Positions 19,706-28,002 of a DNA stretch of 64,000 bases are shown here, in pieces. The position numbers and the translations under genes were made by a program. Source of the DNA: Desulfoscipio gibsoniae DSM 7213. GTDB lineage: Bacteria; Bacillota; Desulfotomaculia; Desulfotomaculales; Desulfallaceae. Under the pieces are notes generated by a model. It was not told the DNA's origin. It made no database searches and saw only the letters and a program-made list of their open reading frames with translations. Position 1 is the stretch's first letter. Every line of letters begins with the position of its first letter. The stretch is taken from NCBI RefSeq assembly GCF_000233715.2, contig NC_021184.1:558001-622000 (forward strand), in the 5' to 3' direction.

Positions 19706-21256
19706 ATGAACTGGCAACAAATGGCCCTGGCGGTGCTGGCGGGGGCCGTGATCGGTTATATTACCAACTGGATTGCCATTCGCATGCTGTTTAGGCCCCT
19801 GACAGAAAAAAGGTTGTTGGGTCTGCGGGTGCCCTTTACCCCCGGGGTGATCCCCCGGGGTAAAGGGCGCCTGGCTAATGCCGTGGGCGAGGCGGTGGGG
19901 GGGATGTTGCTCACCGATGAAAAGGTGGTGCGGCATTTGCTGCAGCCCGAGGTGGAGGAACAGATGCGTGGCTACCTGGCCGGAGGCATGGCTAACGTGC
20001 GGGAAAGCGGGGTCAGCATAGGTGAAGCGCTGGGCGACCCCGGGGGGGAGTCACCTGTTTGGCAGGAGTTGACAGACCAGCTTGCCGGTGTGGCGGTAAA
20101 GCTGGCCCGGAGTGAAGCCTCCCGGCGGGCGGCCGGCCACCTGGCCCGGGAAGCAGCCGGTTACCTGCTGGATCAAACCGTGGCAGCTGCGGTGGATGCA
20201 GCCGGGCGTGAAGGTATTCTGGACAACCTGGAGCAGCTGCCCGGGGCAATACTGCGGCAGCCCGCCGTACAGCAGGAACTGCGGAGACGGCTGGCTGTGC
20301 AGATCGAGAATTTTCTCAACAGTCCCCGGGCAGTTGGTTATTATTTGCCCGGGGCCGTGCGGGAGGGCATCCATCAATTTATTACCGATCAGGCCCCCCG
20401 CATCATCGCGGTCGTAGAGCAGTATGTTAATTCTCCTGGGGCCCGGCGGGCTATGCAGGAGCGGATTGAGGGATTTTTTGAAAGCACCGCCATCAAACGG
20501 TTTATGAACACCATATTTCAATTTATGGGCGGCGGCACTGATATGCTGACCCAGCGGCTGGCCGGGGAAATAAACCGGTTTTTCGCCGATGAAAAAAACC
20601 GGGCCGAAATAGTGGCGCGCCTGCACCTGCTGGTGGATGAAATGCTGGAAAAAAGCATCAGCGAAGTGGCTGCGGGGCTGGATGACGCAGGTAAGCGAGA
20701 AAAGGCCGCTGCCATAGCGGCCTGGGCCGTGGACAGGCTGGCCGACCCCTCCATAACCGCCGCCCTGACCGGTGCGGCAAAGGAAATGCTTGACAAAAGC
20801 CGCGGCCGGACCTGGCGGGAGCTGCTCAGCCAGGCCAATCCCACCTGGCCCGACAAGCTGCCGGCACTTGCCCGGCGCCTGGTGGAAAACCTCTGGGAGG
20901 GTGATGTGCTGACCCGGGGTGTTGACGCGTTGGTGCGGCGGGAAATGGCAGCCGTCTGGCAGCTGCCGCTGAGCCGCGTACTGGATCTGCTGCCCGAGAA
21001 TTTTGCTACCGACGCCGGTGGGGCCGCCACCAGGCTGTACCGATATCTGGTGCAGAAACAGGTGCCGGGCCTGCTGCGTTTTATCGATATCAGGAGCATG
21101 GTGCGGCAGCGGGTGGAGGAGCTTGATGAGCTGCAGGTGGAAGAAATGCTGCTGGGCATTATGCGCCGGGAACTAACAGCCATAACCTGGCTGGGGGGAC
21201 TCCTGGGAGCCATGCTGGGCGTAGTTACAGTTACCATGCAATATATGATGAAATAG
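19706..21256 (+). CDS. DUF445 family membrane protein
   Basis: 516 residues. The N-terminus LAVLAGAVIGYITNWIAIRMLFRP and the following RVPFTPGVIPRGKGRLA are the hallmark of DUF445 (YheB-like). A long helical middle (about 60-480) is probably extracytoplasmic or peripheral, and a C-terminal hydrophobic segment WLGGLLGAMLGVVTV closes the protein. Family members are spread across Firmicutes; in Bacillus YheB is linked to sporulation, but the molecular role is unknown. It follows argH by 59 bases and may be cotranscribed. Confidence 0.85.
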   Translation: MNWQQMALAVLAGAVIGYITNWIAIRMLFRPLTEKRLLGLRVPFTPGVIPRGKGRLANAVGEAVGGMLLTDEKVVRHLLQPEVEEQMRGYLAGGMANVRESGVSIGEALGDPGGESPVWQELTDQLAGVAVKLARSEASRRAAGHLAREAAGYLLDQTVAAAVDAAGREGILDNLEQLPGAILRQPAVQQELRRRLAVQIENFLNSPRAVGYYLPGAVREGIHQFITDQAPRIIAVVEQYVNSPGARRAMQERIEGFFESTAIKRFMNTIFQFMGGGTDMLTQRLAGEINRFFADEKNRAEIVARLHLLVDEMLEKSISEVAAGLDDAGKREKAAAIAAWAVDRLADPSITAALTGAAKEMLDKSRGRTWRELLSQANPTWPDKLPALARRLVENLWEGDVLTRGVDALVRREMAAVWQLPLSRVLDLLPENFATDAGGAATRLYRYLVQKQVPGLLRFIDIRSMVRQRVEELDELQVEEMLLGIMRRELTAITWLGGLLGAMLGVVTVTMQYMMK

Positions 21257-21268
21257 AGATAAAAACTG

Positions 21269-21298
21269 TTGACCGTAATTGTGTTTTTACTGTATACT
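21269..21298 (+). promoter_or_regulatory. sigma-A promoter of the ilv-leu operon
   Basis: TTGACC at 21269-21274, 18-base spacer, TATACT at 21293-21298. Transcription would begin near 21305, immediately before the T-box leader. Confidence 0.75.
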
Positions 21299-21314
21299 GA
21301 GTTGTAAGTTTTTA

Positions 21315-21605
21315 TATTAAAGGTTATGAAGGGGAGCAAAACCTGCAAGCCGCGCCACAGAGAGCTGGGGGTGCTGAAAACCAGCGCCGGAACAGGTGAA
21401 GACATCGCCCCGGAACTACTTTGTCGAAAGGGCGCGTGCCCTGTAGGCAGAGTCGGGAGCAAGCGGCCCGTTACTGCCGCTGTGTCGCTGACACACTCAA
21501 GAGGTTTTCGCCGCCCGGCGGAAGCAAGCAGGGTGGTACCGCGGGAGGAAATTTAGGCCTCTCGTCCCTGGTGTTTATTCACCAGAGACGAGGGGCTTGG
21601 TGTTT
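21315..21605 (+). promoter_or_regulatory. T-box leader (probable tRNA-Ile)
   Basis: The diagnostic T-box sequence AGGGTGGTACCGCG starts near 21529, followed by a terminator stem 21558-21595 (CCTCTCGTC.. / ..GACGAGG with a CCTGGTG/CACCAG extension) and TTGGTGTTTATAT. Upstream is a Stem I with AGAGAGCTGGG, GGTGCTGAAAACCAGC and, on the 3' side, GGTGAAGACATCGCCCCGG. The triplet in the specifier position reads ATC (21404-21406), i.e. isoleucine, which suits the downstream ilv genes. Binding of uncharged tRNA-Ile would stabilise the antiterminator and allow transcription. The specifier was assigned by eye. Confidence 0.9.
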
Positions 21606-21659
21606 ATATTGGTTAATAAGTACTTTATTAAGCCATGGGTCAACAGTGGCCGGGCTTTA

Positions 21660-21822
21660 CATGGAGGGAAGTGTACCTAGGGTTCCGCCTCCGCTGGAGG
21701 GACTGGACCGAGCGGTACAGGCCGCCGGGGCTTAATCGCCGGAGGTTACACCGTGGGGATAAAAGACCCAAGCGGATAGGTTCCACCCTTGGAAAATATC
21801 AGCGGGTCTTATTTTATTTATA
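21660..21822 (+). promoter_or_regulatory. ykkC subtype-2 riboswitch, probably ppGpp-sensing
   Basis: The conserved ykkC core is present: ACCTAGGGTTCCG (21675-21687), GGACTGGACCGAGCGGTACAG (about 21700-21720, two overlapping conserved patches) and ACACCGTGGGGATAAAAGACC near 21749-21769. Guanidine-I members normally read ACTGGTCCGAGAG; the different central patch and the ilv gene context point to subtype 2a, the ppGpp class. Its GACCC (21765-21769) can instead pair with GGGTC (21804-21808) before TTATTTTATTTA, forming a terminator. ppGpp binding would then favour read-through. It is the second control element in series, after the T-box. The subtype call rests on remembered consensus and context. 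Confidence 0.85.
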
Positions 21823-21979
21823 CAGTTTTTAAAGTTAATATAGGAGGTGAAAGCAATCTCCGTAAGTTAACGGCCATGGCCGCTTGAATACCTTGATGTG
21901 CAGGCGGTTGATTCGGGCCGGTGGTGTCAGGTAAATAGGTTTAATCTAAAAATTACTGAATCATAACAGGAGTGTGAAG

Positions 21980-22858
21980 ATGAGCATGATCATTTATTTA
22001 GACGGTAAATATGTACCCGAGGAACAAGCTGTTGTATCAGTATTTGACCATGGTTTGCTATACGGTGACGGCGTGTTCGAGGGCATCCGGGCTTATAACA
22101 ACCGGGTTTTTAAATTAACCGAGCACCTGGAAAGGCTGTATGAATCGGCTCATACCCTGACCCTGGAGATTCCCATCAGCATTGAGGAGATGCAGGAAGC
22201 GGTGCTGGAAACCCTGCGCCGCAATAATTTGCGGGATGCCTACATCCGCCTGGTGGTGACCAGGGGCAAGGGCGACCTGGGCCTGGATCCCGGCAAATGC
22301 CCCCGGGCCACGGTTTTCTGCATTGCGGCGTCCATTCAGCTTTATCCCGATGAATTGTATGAACAGGGCCTGGAGATGGTTACCGTGGCCACCCGTCGTA
22401 ATCTTGCCGAGGCCTGCAACCCCAGGGTTAAGTCCCTCAACTATTTAAATAACATTTATGCCAAAATAGAGGCCAATTTAGCCGGTGTGCCCGAGGCCAT
22501 TATGCTTAACCAGGAGGGTTACGTGGCCGAGGCCAGCGGGGATAACCTGTTCCTGGTTAAAAAGGGCAGGTTGATAACTCCGCCCATTCATGTGGGACTG
22601 TTGGAGGGGGTTACCCGCAATGCCGTAATGGATGTGGCCCGGGATAAGGGTATTGTAGTGGAAGAAAAGGTATTCACCCGACACGATGTGTATAATGCCG
22701 ACGAGTGCTTCCTTACCGGCACGGCAGCCGAATTGATCCCCTGCGTGCGGGTGGACGGCCGGCCTATCGGCACCGGCAAGCCCGGCGAAGTATTTTGGAG
22801 CCTGCTTAAAGACTTCCGGGAACTGACCAAAGTGGATGGACCGGTTATCTTTGAGTAA
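21980..22858 (+). CDS. ilvE: branched-chain amino acid aminotransferase
   Basis: 292 residues, a class IV PLP aminotransferase. It makes valine, leucine and isoleucine from their 2-oxo acids with glutamate. The PLP lysine is K151 in [14 protein letters not shown]; the [15 protein letters not shown]-terminal motif and the [11 protein letters not shown] segment are typical. The ATG at 21980 is chosen because CAGGAG lies 8 bases upstream; the GTG two codons earlier overlaps that site. It is the first gene after the T-box and riboswitch and 31 bases before ilvD. Confidence 0.93.
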   Translation: MSMIIYLDGKYVPEEQAVVSVFDHGLLYGDGVFEGIRAYNNRVFKLTEHLERLYESAHTLTLEIPISIEEMQEAVLETLRRNNLRDAYIRLVVTRGKGDLGLDPGKCPRATVFCIAASIQLYPDELYEQGLEMVTVATRRNLAEACNPRVKSLNYLNNIYAKIEANLAGVPEAIMLNQEGYVAEASGDNLFLVKKGRLITPPIHVGLLEGVTRNAVMDVARDKGIVVEEKVFTRHDVYNADECFLTGTAAELIPCVRVDGRPIGTGKPGEVFWSLLKDFRELTKVDGPVIFE

Positions 22859-22889
22859 GCAGATTAGCCATTTAGATAGGAGGATTAAA

Positions 22890-24554
22890 ATGCGCAGTGA
22901 TGCCATGAAAAAGGGGTTGGAAAAAGCTCCTCACCGTTCTTTGTTCAAAGCATTGGGTATGACTGAGCAGGAACTGGAACGGCCCATTATTGGCGTAGTC
23001 AACTCATTTAACGAAATAGTGCCCGGACACATGCACCTGCGCGAAATCACCGAGGCAGTAAAGGCCGGTATCCGGATGAACGGCGGCACCCCCATGGAGT
23101 TTCCCGCCATTGCGGTGTGCGACGGCATTGCCATGAACCATGAGGGCATGAAATACTCCCTGGCCAGCCGGGAGATTATCGCTGATTCAGTGGAAGTGAT
23201 GAGCATGGCCCATCCCTTTGACGGCCTGGTGCTGGTCACGTCCTGCGACAAGGTGGTGCCCGGGATGCTGATGGCTGCGGCCCGGCTGGATATCCCCGCC
23301 CTGATCGTCAGCGGCGGCCCCATGCAGTCCGGCCGGTACCAGGGGCGGGATATGTCCCTGAGCAATATATTTGAGGCTGTAGGCGCGGTGCGGGCCGGTA
23401 AGATGACCGAGGCCGAATTGGCTGAGGTTGAAGAAGCGGTGTGCCCGGGATGCGGCTCCTGCGCCGGTATGTTTACCGCCAACTCCATGAACTGCCTGAC
23501 CGAGGCACTGGGCATGGCTCTGCCCGGCAACGGCTCGCTGCCCGCGGTTTCTGCAGCCCGCCGGCGCCTGGCCAAGTTGAGCGGCATGCGGGTGGTGGAT
23601 TTGGTACGGGAAAACCTGTGCCCTTCAAATATTATGACGGCCAAAGCATTTGCCAACGGTCTGGCCCTGGATATGGCCCTGGGCTGCTCCACCAACACAG
23701 TGCTGCACCTGCCCGCCATTGCCCATGAGGCCGGGGTGGAGATAAATCTGGATATGATTAACCAGGTCAGCGAAAAAACCCCCAACCTGTGCAAGCTGAG
23801 CCCCATGGGCCAATACTTTATGCAGGATCTGGATGAGGCCGGGGGGGTATCGGCGGTACTCCGGGAACTGGTAGCCCACGGACTGGCGGACGGCAGCTCG
23901 ATGACCGTTACCGGTAAAACGCTGGGCGAAAATGTAGCCGATGCTGCCATCAAGAACGGTGATGTTATCCGCAGCGTGGCCGACCCGTACAGTGCCAGCG
24001 GCGGTATTGCCGTGCTGTACGGCAACCTGGCCCCCGGCGGGGCGGTGGTGAAAAAAGCCGGGGTGGACCCGGGAATGCTTAAACACCGGGGCCCGGCCCG
24101 GGTGTTCAATTCCGAGGATGAGGCCTGCCAGGCTCTGATCAATCAACAAATTCAAAAGGGCGATGTCATCGTAATCAGGTACGAGGGACCCAAGGGGGGG
24201 CCGGGGATGCGGGAAATGCTCACCCCCACCGCCACGGTGGCCGGCCTTGGCTTGGATAAAGACGTGGCTCTGATCACCGACGGTCGCTTTTCCGGCGCCA
24301 CCCGGGGGGCCTCCATCGGCCACGTTACCCCCGAGGCGGCCGAAGGCGGTCCCATTGCGGCACTGCAGGACGGTGACCTGATTGAGATAGATATACCCCG
24401 GTGCAGGCTGGATGTGCTTTTAAGCGAAACAGAGCTGGAAGCACGGATGGCTCAGTGGGTGAAACCCGAGCCCAGGGTGACCAAAGGTTACCTGGCCCGG
24501 TATGCCGGGCTGGTTACTTCGGCGGGCACCGGGGCCGTTTTGAAAAAACTTTAA
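22890..24554 (+). CDS. ilvD: dihydroxy-acid dehydratase
   Basis: About 554 residues, an Fe-S dehydratase converting 2,3-dihydroxy-isovalerate and -methylvalerate to the oxo acids. Cluster cysteines are visible in TSCDKVVPG and [18 protein letters not shown]. The C-terminal [19 protein letters not shown] motif is a family signature. The frame is open upstream into the ilvE end, but TAGGAGGATT directly before 22890 fixes the start at [12 protein letters not shown]. Second gene of the operon. Confidence 0.96.
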   Translation: MRSDAMKKGLEKAPHRSLFKALGMTEQELERPIIGVVNSFNEIVPGHMHLREITEAVKAGIRMNGGTPMEFPAIAVCDGIAMNHEGMKYSLASREIIADSVEVMSMAHPFDGLVLVTSCDKVVPGMLMAAARLDIPALIVSGGPMQSGRYQGRDMSLSNIFEAVGAVRAGKMTEAELAEVEEAVCPGCGSCAGMFTANSMNCLTEALGMALPGNGSLPAVSAARRRLAKLSGMRVVDLVRENLCPSNIMTAKAFANGLALDMALGCSTNTVLHLPAIAHEAGVEINLDMINQVSEKTPNLCKLSPMGQYFMQDLDEAGGVSAVLRELVAHGLADGSSMTVTGKTLGENVADAAIKNGDVIRSVADPYSASGGIAVLYGNLAPGGAVVKKAGVDPGMLKHRGPARVFNSEDEACQALINQQIQKGDVIVIRYEGPKGGPGMREMLTPTATVAGLGLDKDVALITDGRFSGATRGASIGHVTPEAAEGGPIAALQDGDLIEIDIPRCRLDVLLSETELEARMAQWVKPEPRVTKGYLARYAGLVTSAGTGAVLKKL

Positions 24555-24648
24555 AATACCGGCCGCCGGCGCGGCCATAAGGTCCGGCCTGTCATCAATT
24601 TATAAACGGGCCGGACCCCCAAATAATTTTACCGGAGGTGGAAGGGGT

Positions 24649-26307
24649 ATGCAAAAAACCGGGGCACAAATCCTGGTAGATAGTCTCCTGGCCGAGGGGG
24701 TGGATACTATTTTCGGCTACCCGGGCGGGGTGGTACTGCCAATTTACGATGTGCTGTATGATTCTGAAATTAGACATATACTGACCCGGCACGAGCAGGG
24801 CGCTGCCCATGCCGCCGATGGCTATGCCCGGGCCTCCGGTAAACCCGGAGTGTGTCTGGCCACATCGGGACCCGGGGCGACCAATTTAGTTACCGGTATT
24901 GCCAACGCCTATATGGATTCGATACCCATGGTGGCCATTACCGGTCAGGTGGCGACTCCGCTGCTGGGCCGGGACTCTTTTCAGGAGGCCGACATTACAG
25001 GTATAACGTTACCCATTACCAAGCACAATTTTTTGGTCAAAGATCCCAAAGATATAGCCAGGACGGTGCGGGAGGCTTTTTATATCGCCACCAGCGGCCG
25101 GCCCGGTCCGGTACTCATCGACATGCCCAAGGATGTGTCCTCAGACATGGCGGAGCATGCGGATCCCGGACCGGTGCAGCTGCCGGGGTACAGTGTTAAT
25201 CAAGAGCCGGATCCCGAACAGTTAGCCAGGGCCGTCAGGGCGATTGAAGAATCCGAGCGGCCCGTTATTTATGCCGGTGGCGGCGTGGTGAGCGGCGGGG
25301 CCCACGGGGAACTGCTGGAGCTGGCTGAAATGCTGCTCATGCCGGTGGCCACCACCCTGATGGGCCTGGGCGGCTTTCCCGGCAATCACCCGCTGTCGGT
25401 GGGCATGCTGGGCATGCACGGCAGTAAATACGCCAATTACGCCATCAACGAATGTGACCTGCTGATCGGCGTGGGGGTGCGCTTCGATGACCGGGTGACC
25501 AGCAAGCTGGAGGAATTCGCCCCCGGCGCCATCATTATGCATATTGACATAGACCCGGCGGAAATAGGTAAAAATGTAGGGGTGGACATTCCCCTGGTGG
25601 GGGACGTCCGGCTCACCCTGCGCAAAATGATTGAACGGCTGAAACCCAGGGTGGCCAGCCAGTGGCGGGATAAAATAGCGGTTTGGAAAAAGGAACATCC
25701 CTTTGAATTTGTGGAAAACGGGCGCATTAAACCCCAGGAAGTGATCCGGGAGATCTGCAATGTCACCAAAGGCAATGCCCGGATTACCACCGAAGTGGGG
25801 CAGCACCAGATGTGGGCCGCCCAATACTACACCTTCACCCGGCCCCGGACTTTCATCTCGTCAGGTGGCCTGGGCACCATGGGGTTCGGGTTCCCCGCAG
25901 CCATCGGCGTGCAGGTGGCCTGTTCGGATGAAACGGTTATTGATATTGCCGGTGACGGCAGTATCCAAATGAACATTCAGGAGCTGGCCACGGCTGTACA
26001 CTATAACCTGCCGGTGAAAATAGCTATTATGAACAACGGTTTTCTGGGTATGGTCCGGCAGTGGCAGGAGCTGTTCTACAACCGCCGTTATTCTTACACC
26101 GAGCTGGATAACCCTGACTTTGTCAAATTGGCCGAGGCCTATGGTGCCGTGGGCATACGGGTGACTAAAAAATCGGAAGTACGGCCCGCCCTGGAGGAAG
26201 CCATGGCGGTAGCCAAACCGGTGGTGCTTGACTTTCCCATTGAGCGGGAGGAAAATGTATATCCCATGGTTCCCCCCGGCGAGCCCATCCATAAAATGCT
26301 GGGATAG
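24649..26307 (+). CDS. ilvB: acetolactate synthase, large subunit
   Basis: 552 residues, a ThDP- and FAD-dependent acetohydroxyacid synthase. The catalytic glutamate is in LTRHEQGAAHAADGYARA, the FAD/QRED-like regions are in place, and the ThDP motif GDGSIQMNIQELATAVHYNLPVKIAIMNN is intact with the expected GDG...NN pattern. W472 in GMVRQWQELFYNRRYS corresponds to the active-site tryptophan that favours 2-ketobutyrate and is targeted by herbicides. The regulatory subunit gene ilvN follows 11 bases later, so this is the conventional catalytic subunit. GGAGGTGG precedes the ATG. Confidence 0.96.
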   Translation: MQKTGAQILVDSLLAEGVDTIFGYPGGVVLPIYDVLYDSEIRHILTRHEQGAAHAADGYARASGKPGVCLATSGPGATNLVTGIANAYMDSIPMVAITGQVATPLLGRDSFQEADITGITLPITKHNFLVKDPKDIARTVREAFYIATSGRPGPVLIDMPKDVSSDMAEHADPGPVQLPGYSVNQEPDPEQLARAVRAIEESERPVIYAGGGVVSGGAHGELLELAEMLLMPVATTLMGLGGFPGNHPLSVGMLGMHGSKYANYAINECDLLIGVGVRFDDRVTSKLEEFAPGAIIMHIDIDPAEIGKNVGVDIPLVGDVRLTLRKMIERLKPRVASQWRDKIAVWKKEHPFEFVENGRIKPQEVIREICNVTKGNARITTEVGQHQMWAAQYYTFTRPRTFISSGGLGTMGFGFPAAIGVQVACSDETVIDIAGDGSIQMNIQELATAVHYNLPVKIAIMNNGFLGMVRQWQELFYNRRYSYTELDNPDFVKLAEAYGAVGIRVTKKSEVRPALEEAMAVAKPVVLDFPIEREENVYPMVPPGEPIHKMLG

Positions 26308-26318
26308 GAGGGGTAGAT

Positions 26319-26840
26319 ATGCTGAGGCATACCCTGGCGGTGCTGGTGGAAAACAGCCCGGGCGTGCTGGCCCGGGTGGCCGGTTTATTCAGCCGGCGCG
26401 GTTATAACATCGACAGCCTGGCGGTGGGGCGCACCGAAAGTCCCGACGTGTCCCGGATGACCATTGTTGTTGATGGTGATGAAAGGGTTTTGGAGCAGGT
26501 CACCAAGCAGCTGCACAAGCTGGTGGATGTAATAAAAATAAATGATATTACCGTTGATGAATATGTTGACCGGGAACTGGTGTTAATAAAGGTAAACGCG
26601 GACCCTGCCCAGCGTGGCGAGGTAATGCAAATTGCCGATGTGTTCCGGGCCCGCATTGTAGATCTGGGCCGCCGGACATTAACACTGGAGTGTACGGGCA
26701 ACGACGGTAAAATAAATGCCTTTGAAGAATCCTTGCGCCCTTACGGCATCAAGGAACTGGTGCGCACAGGCAAAATCGCCATGCTCAGGGGTACAAAATA
26801 TACAGGATACCAGGATAACGGTACCAAGGAGGAGATTTAG
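26319..26840 (+). CDS. ilvN: acetolactate synthase, small regulatory subunit
   Basis: 173 residues. The N-terminal ACT domain ([36 protein letters not shown]) binds valine for feedback control; the C-terminal half (about 80-160) matches the ALS_ss_C domain that activates the catalytic subunit. AGGAGGGG precedes the ATG. It lies between ilvB and ilvC with 5 bases to the latter. Confidence 0.95.
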   Translation: MLRHTLAVLVENSPGVLARVAGLFSRRGYNIDSLAVGRTESPDVSRMTIVVDGDERVLEQVTKQLHKLVDVIKINDITVDEYVDRELVLIKVNADPAQRGEVMQIADVFRARIVDLGRRTLTLECTGNDGKINAFEESLRPYGIKELVRTGKIAMLRGTKYTGYQDNGTKEEI

Positions 26841-26845
26841 TAATT

Positions 26846-27841
26846 ATGGTCAAGGTTTACTACGATCAAGACGCAGATTTAGCGGTGCTCAAAGGTAAAA
26901 AGATTGCCATCATGGGTTACGGCAGCCAGGGGCATGCCCAGGCCCAGAACTTGAAAGACAGCGGCCTGGATGTGGTGGTGGGCCTGCGCAAGGACAGTTC
27001 CAGCTGGTCCAAAGCCGAAGCGGACGGCCTGGCTGTGACCACGGTGGCCGAGGCTGCCAATCAGGCTCAAGTTATTCAAATATTACTGCCCGACGAAACC
27101 CAGGGCAGGGTTTACGCCGAGGAAATTGCGCCTTACCTCACCGAAGGCAAGGCATTAATGTTCAGCCACGGCTTTAATATTCACTTTGGGCAAATTCAGC
27201 CCCCCGGCAACGTGGATGTGATTATGGTGGCCCCCAAGAGCCCCGGTCACATGGTGCGCCGGATGTACGTGGATGGCCAGGGGGTGCCGGGATTGGTGGC
27301 CGTGTACCAGGATTACACAGGCCGGGCCCGGGACGTTGCCATGGCCTATGCTAAAGGTATCGGCTGCACCCGGGCGGGGGTGTTTGAAACTTCCTTTGCC
27401 GAGGAAACTGAAACCGACCTGTTCGGCGAGCAGTGTGTGCTGTGCGGCGGGGTCAGTGAGCTGATCAAAGCTGGTTTTGAGACCCTGGTGGAAGCGGGCT
27501 ATGCCCCCGAGATGGCTTACTTTGAGTGCCTGCACGAAATGAAATTGATCGTTGACCTGATCAATGAGGGCGGTCTCAGCTGGATGCGCCACTCCATCAG
27601 CAATACCGCTGAATACGGCGACTATATGGTGGGCCCCCGGATCATTAATGATGAAACCCGGGATGAAATGCGGGCCGTGCTGGCGGAAATTCAAAACGGA
27701 GTGTTCGCCAAAGAGTGGATGCTGGAAAACCAGGTCAACCGCCCGGTATTCAATGCAATTCGCAAACAGGAAAAAGAACACCTCATTGAAGAGGTGGGCG
27801 CTGAGCTGCGTCAGATGATGCCCTGGCTGAAGAAAAAATAA
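26846..27841 (+). CDS. ilvC: ketol-acid reductoisomerase (class I)
   Basis: 331 residues, the short class I form. The N-terminal Rossmann motif is [17 protein letters not shown], with a [12 protein letters not shown] beta2-alphaB loop whose Arg/Ser residues indicate NADPH preference. The metal/substrate part carries [15 protein letters not shown]-like ([14 protein letters not shown]) and [12 protein letters not shown] with its Glu ligands. It reduces and isomerises acetolactate or acetohydroxybutyrate. AAGGAGGAG precedes the start. After it there is a 161-bp gap with a repeat arm and a palindromic promoter-like patch. Confidence 0.96.
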   Translation: MVKVYYDQDADLAVLKGKKIAIMGYGSQGHAQAQNLKDSGLDVVVGLRKDSSSWSKAEADGLAVTTVAEAANQAQVIQILLPDETQGRVYAEEIAPYLTEGKALMFSHGFNIHFGQIQPPGNVDVIMVAPKSPGHMVRRMYVDGQGVPGLVAVYQDYTGRARDVAMAYAKGIGCTRAGVFETSFAEETETDLFGEQCVLCGGVSELIKAGFETLVEAGYAPEMAYFECLHEMKLIVDLINEGGLSWMRHSISNTAEYGDYMVGPRIINDETRDEMRAVLAEIQNGVFAKEWMLENQVNRPVFNAIRKQEKEHLIEEVGAELRQMMPWLKKK

Positions 27842-27846
27842 GCTGC

Positions 27847-27871
27847 TGGTGCCAGGTGTTGAAAGGTTGAA
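27847..27871 (+). repeat. single arm of the GGTGCCAGGTGTTGAAAGG repeat
   Basis: GGTGCCAGGTGTTGAAAGG continuing TTGAAA here is identical to the left arm of the complete palindrome at 37114-37172. A degenerate copy lies on the minus strand near 16190-16222. Here only one arm is present. Confidence 0.7.
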
Positions 27872-27937
27872 AGCTAAAAAACGAGCAGGGGTAACCGCCC
27901 AATAAGTAATTTTCGCTTAATACTAAGGAGCTTTATC

Positions 27938-27973
27938 GATATAATGCGCTATAATATAGTGCGCTATATTATC
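27938..27973 (+). promoter_or_regulatory. palindromic promoter-like patch before ilvB2
   Basis: The stretch contains GATATAATGCGC and GCGCTATATTATC as imperfect inverted halves around a central CTATAATATAG. Several perfect TATAAT boxes overlap with alternating GCGC. It may be an internal promoter with an overlapping operator for ilvB2-leuACDB. No good -35 is visible. Confidence 0.4.
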
Positions 27974-28002
27974 GTGAGAATATGTTTTGAGGGGGACTCG
28001 CC

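Noticed and set aside
21851-21870. Short leader peptide (GTG start, KAISVS) after the ppGpp-type riboswitch
   Set aside because: The GTG lies inside the AGGAGG itself, leaving no spacing, and the peptide is too short and not enriched in Ile, Leu or Val.
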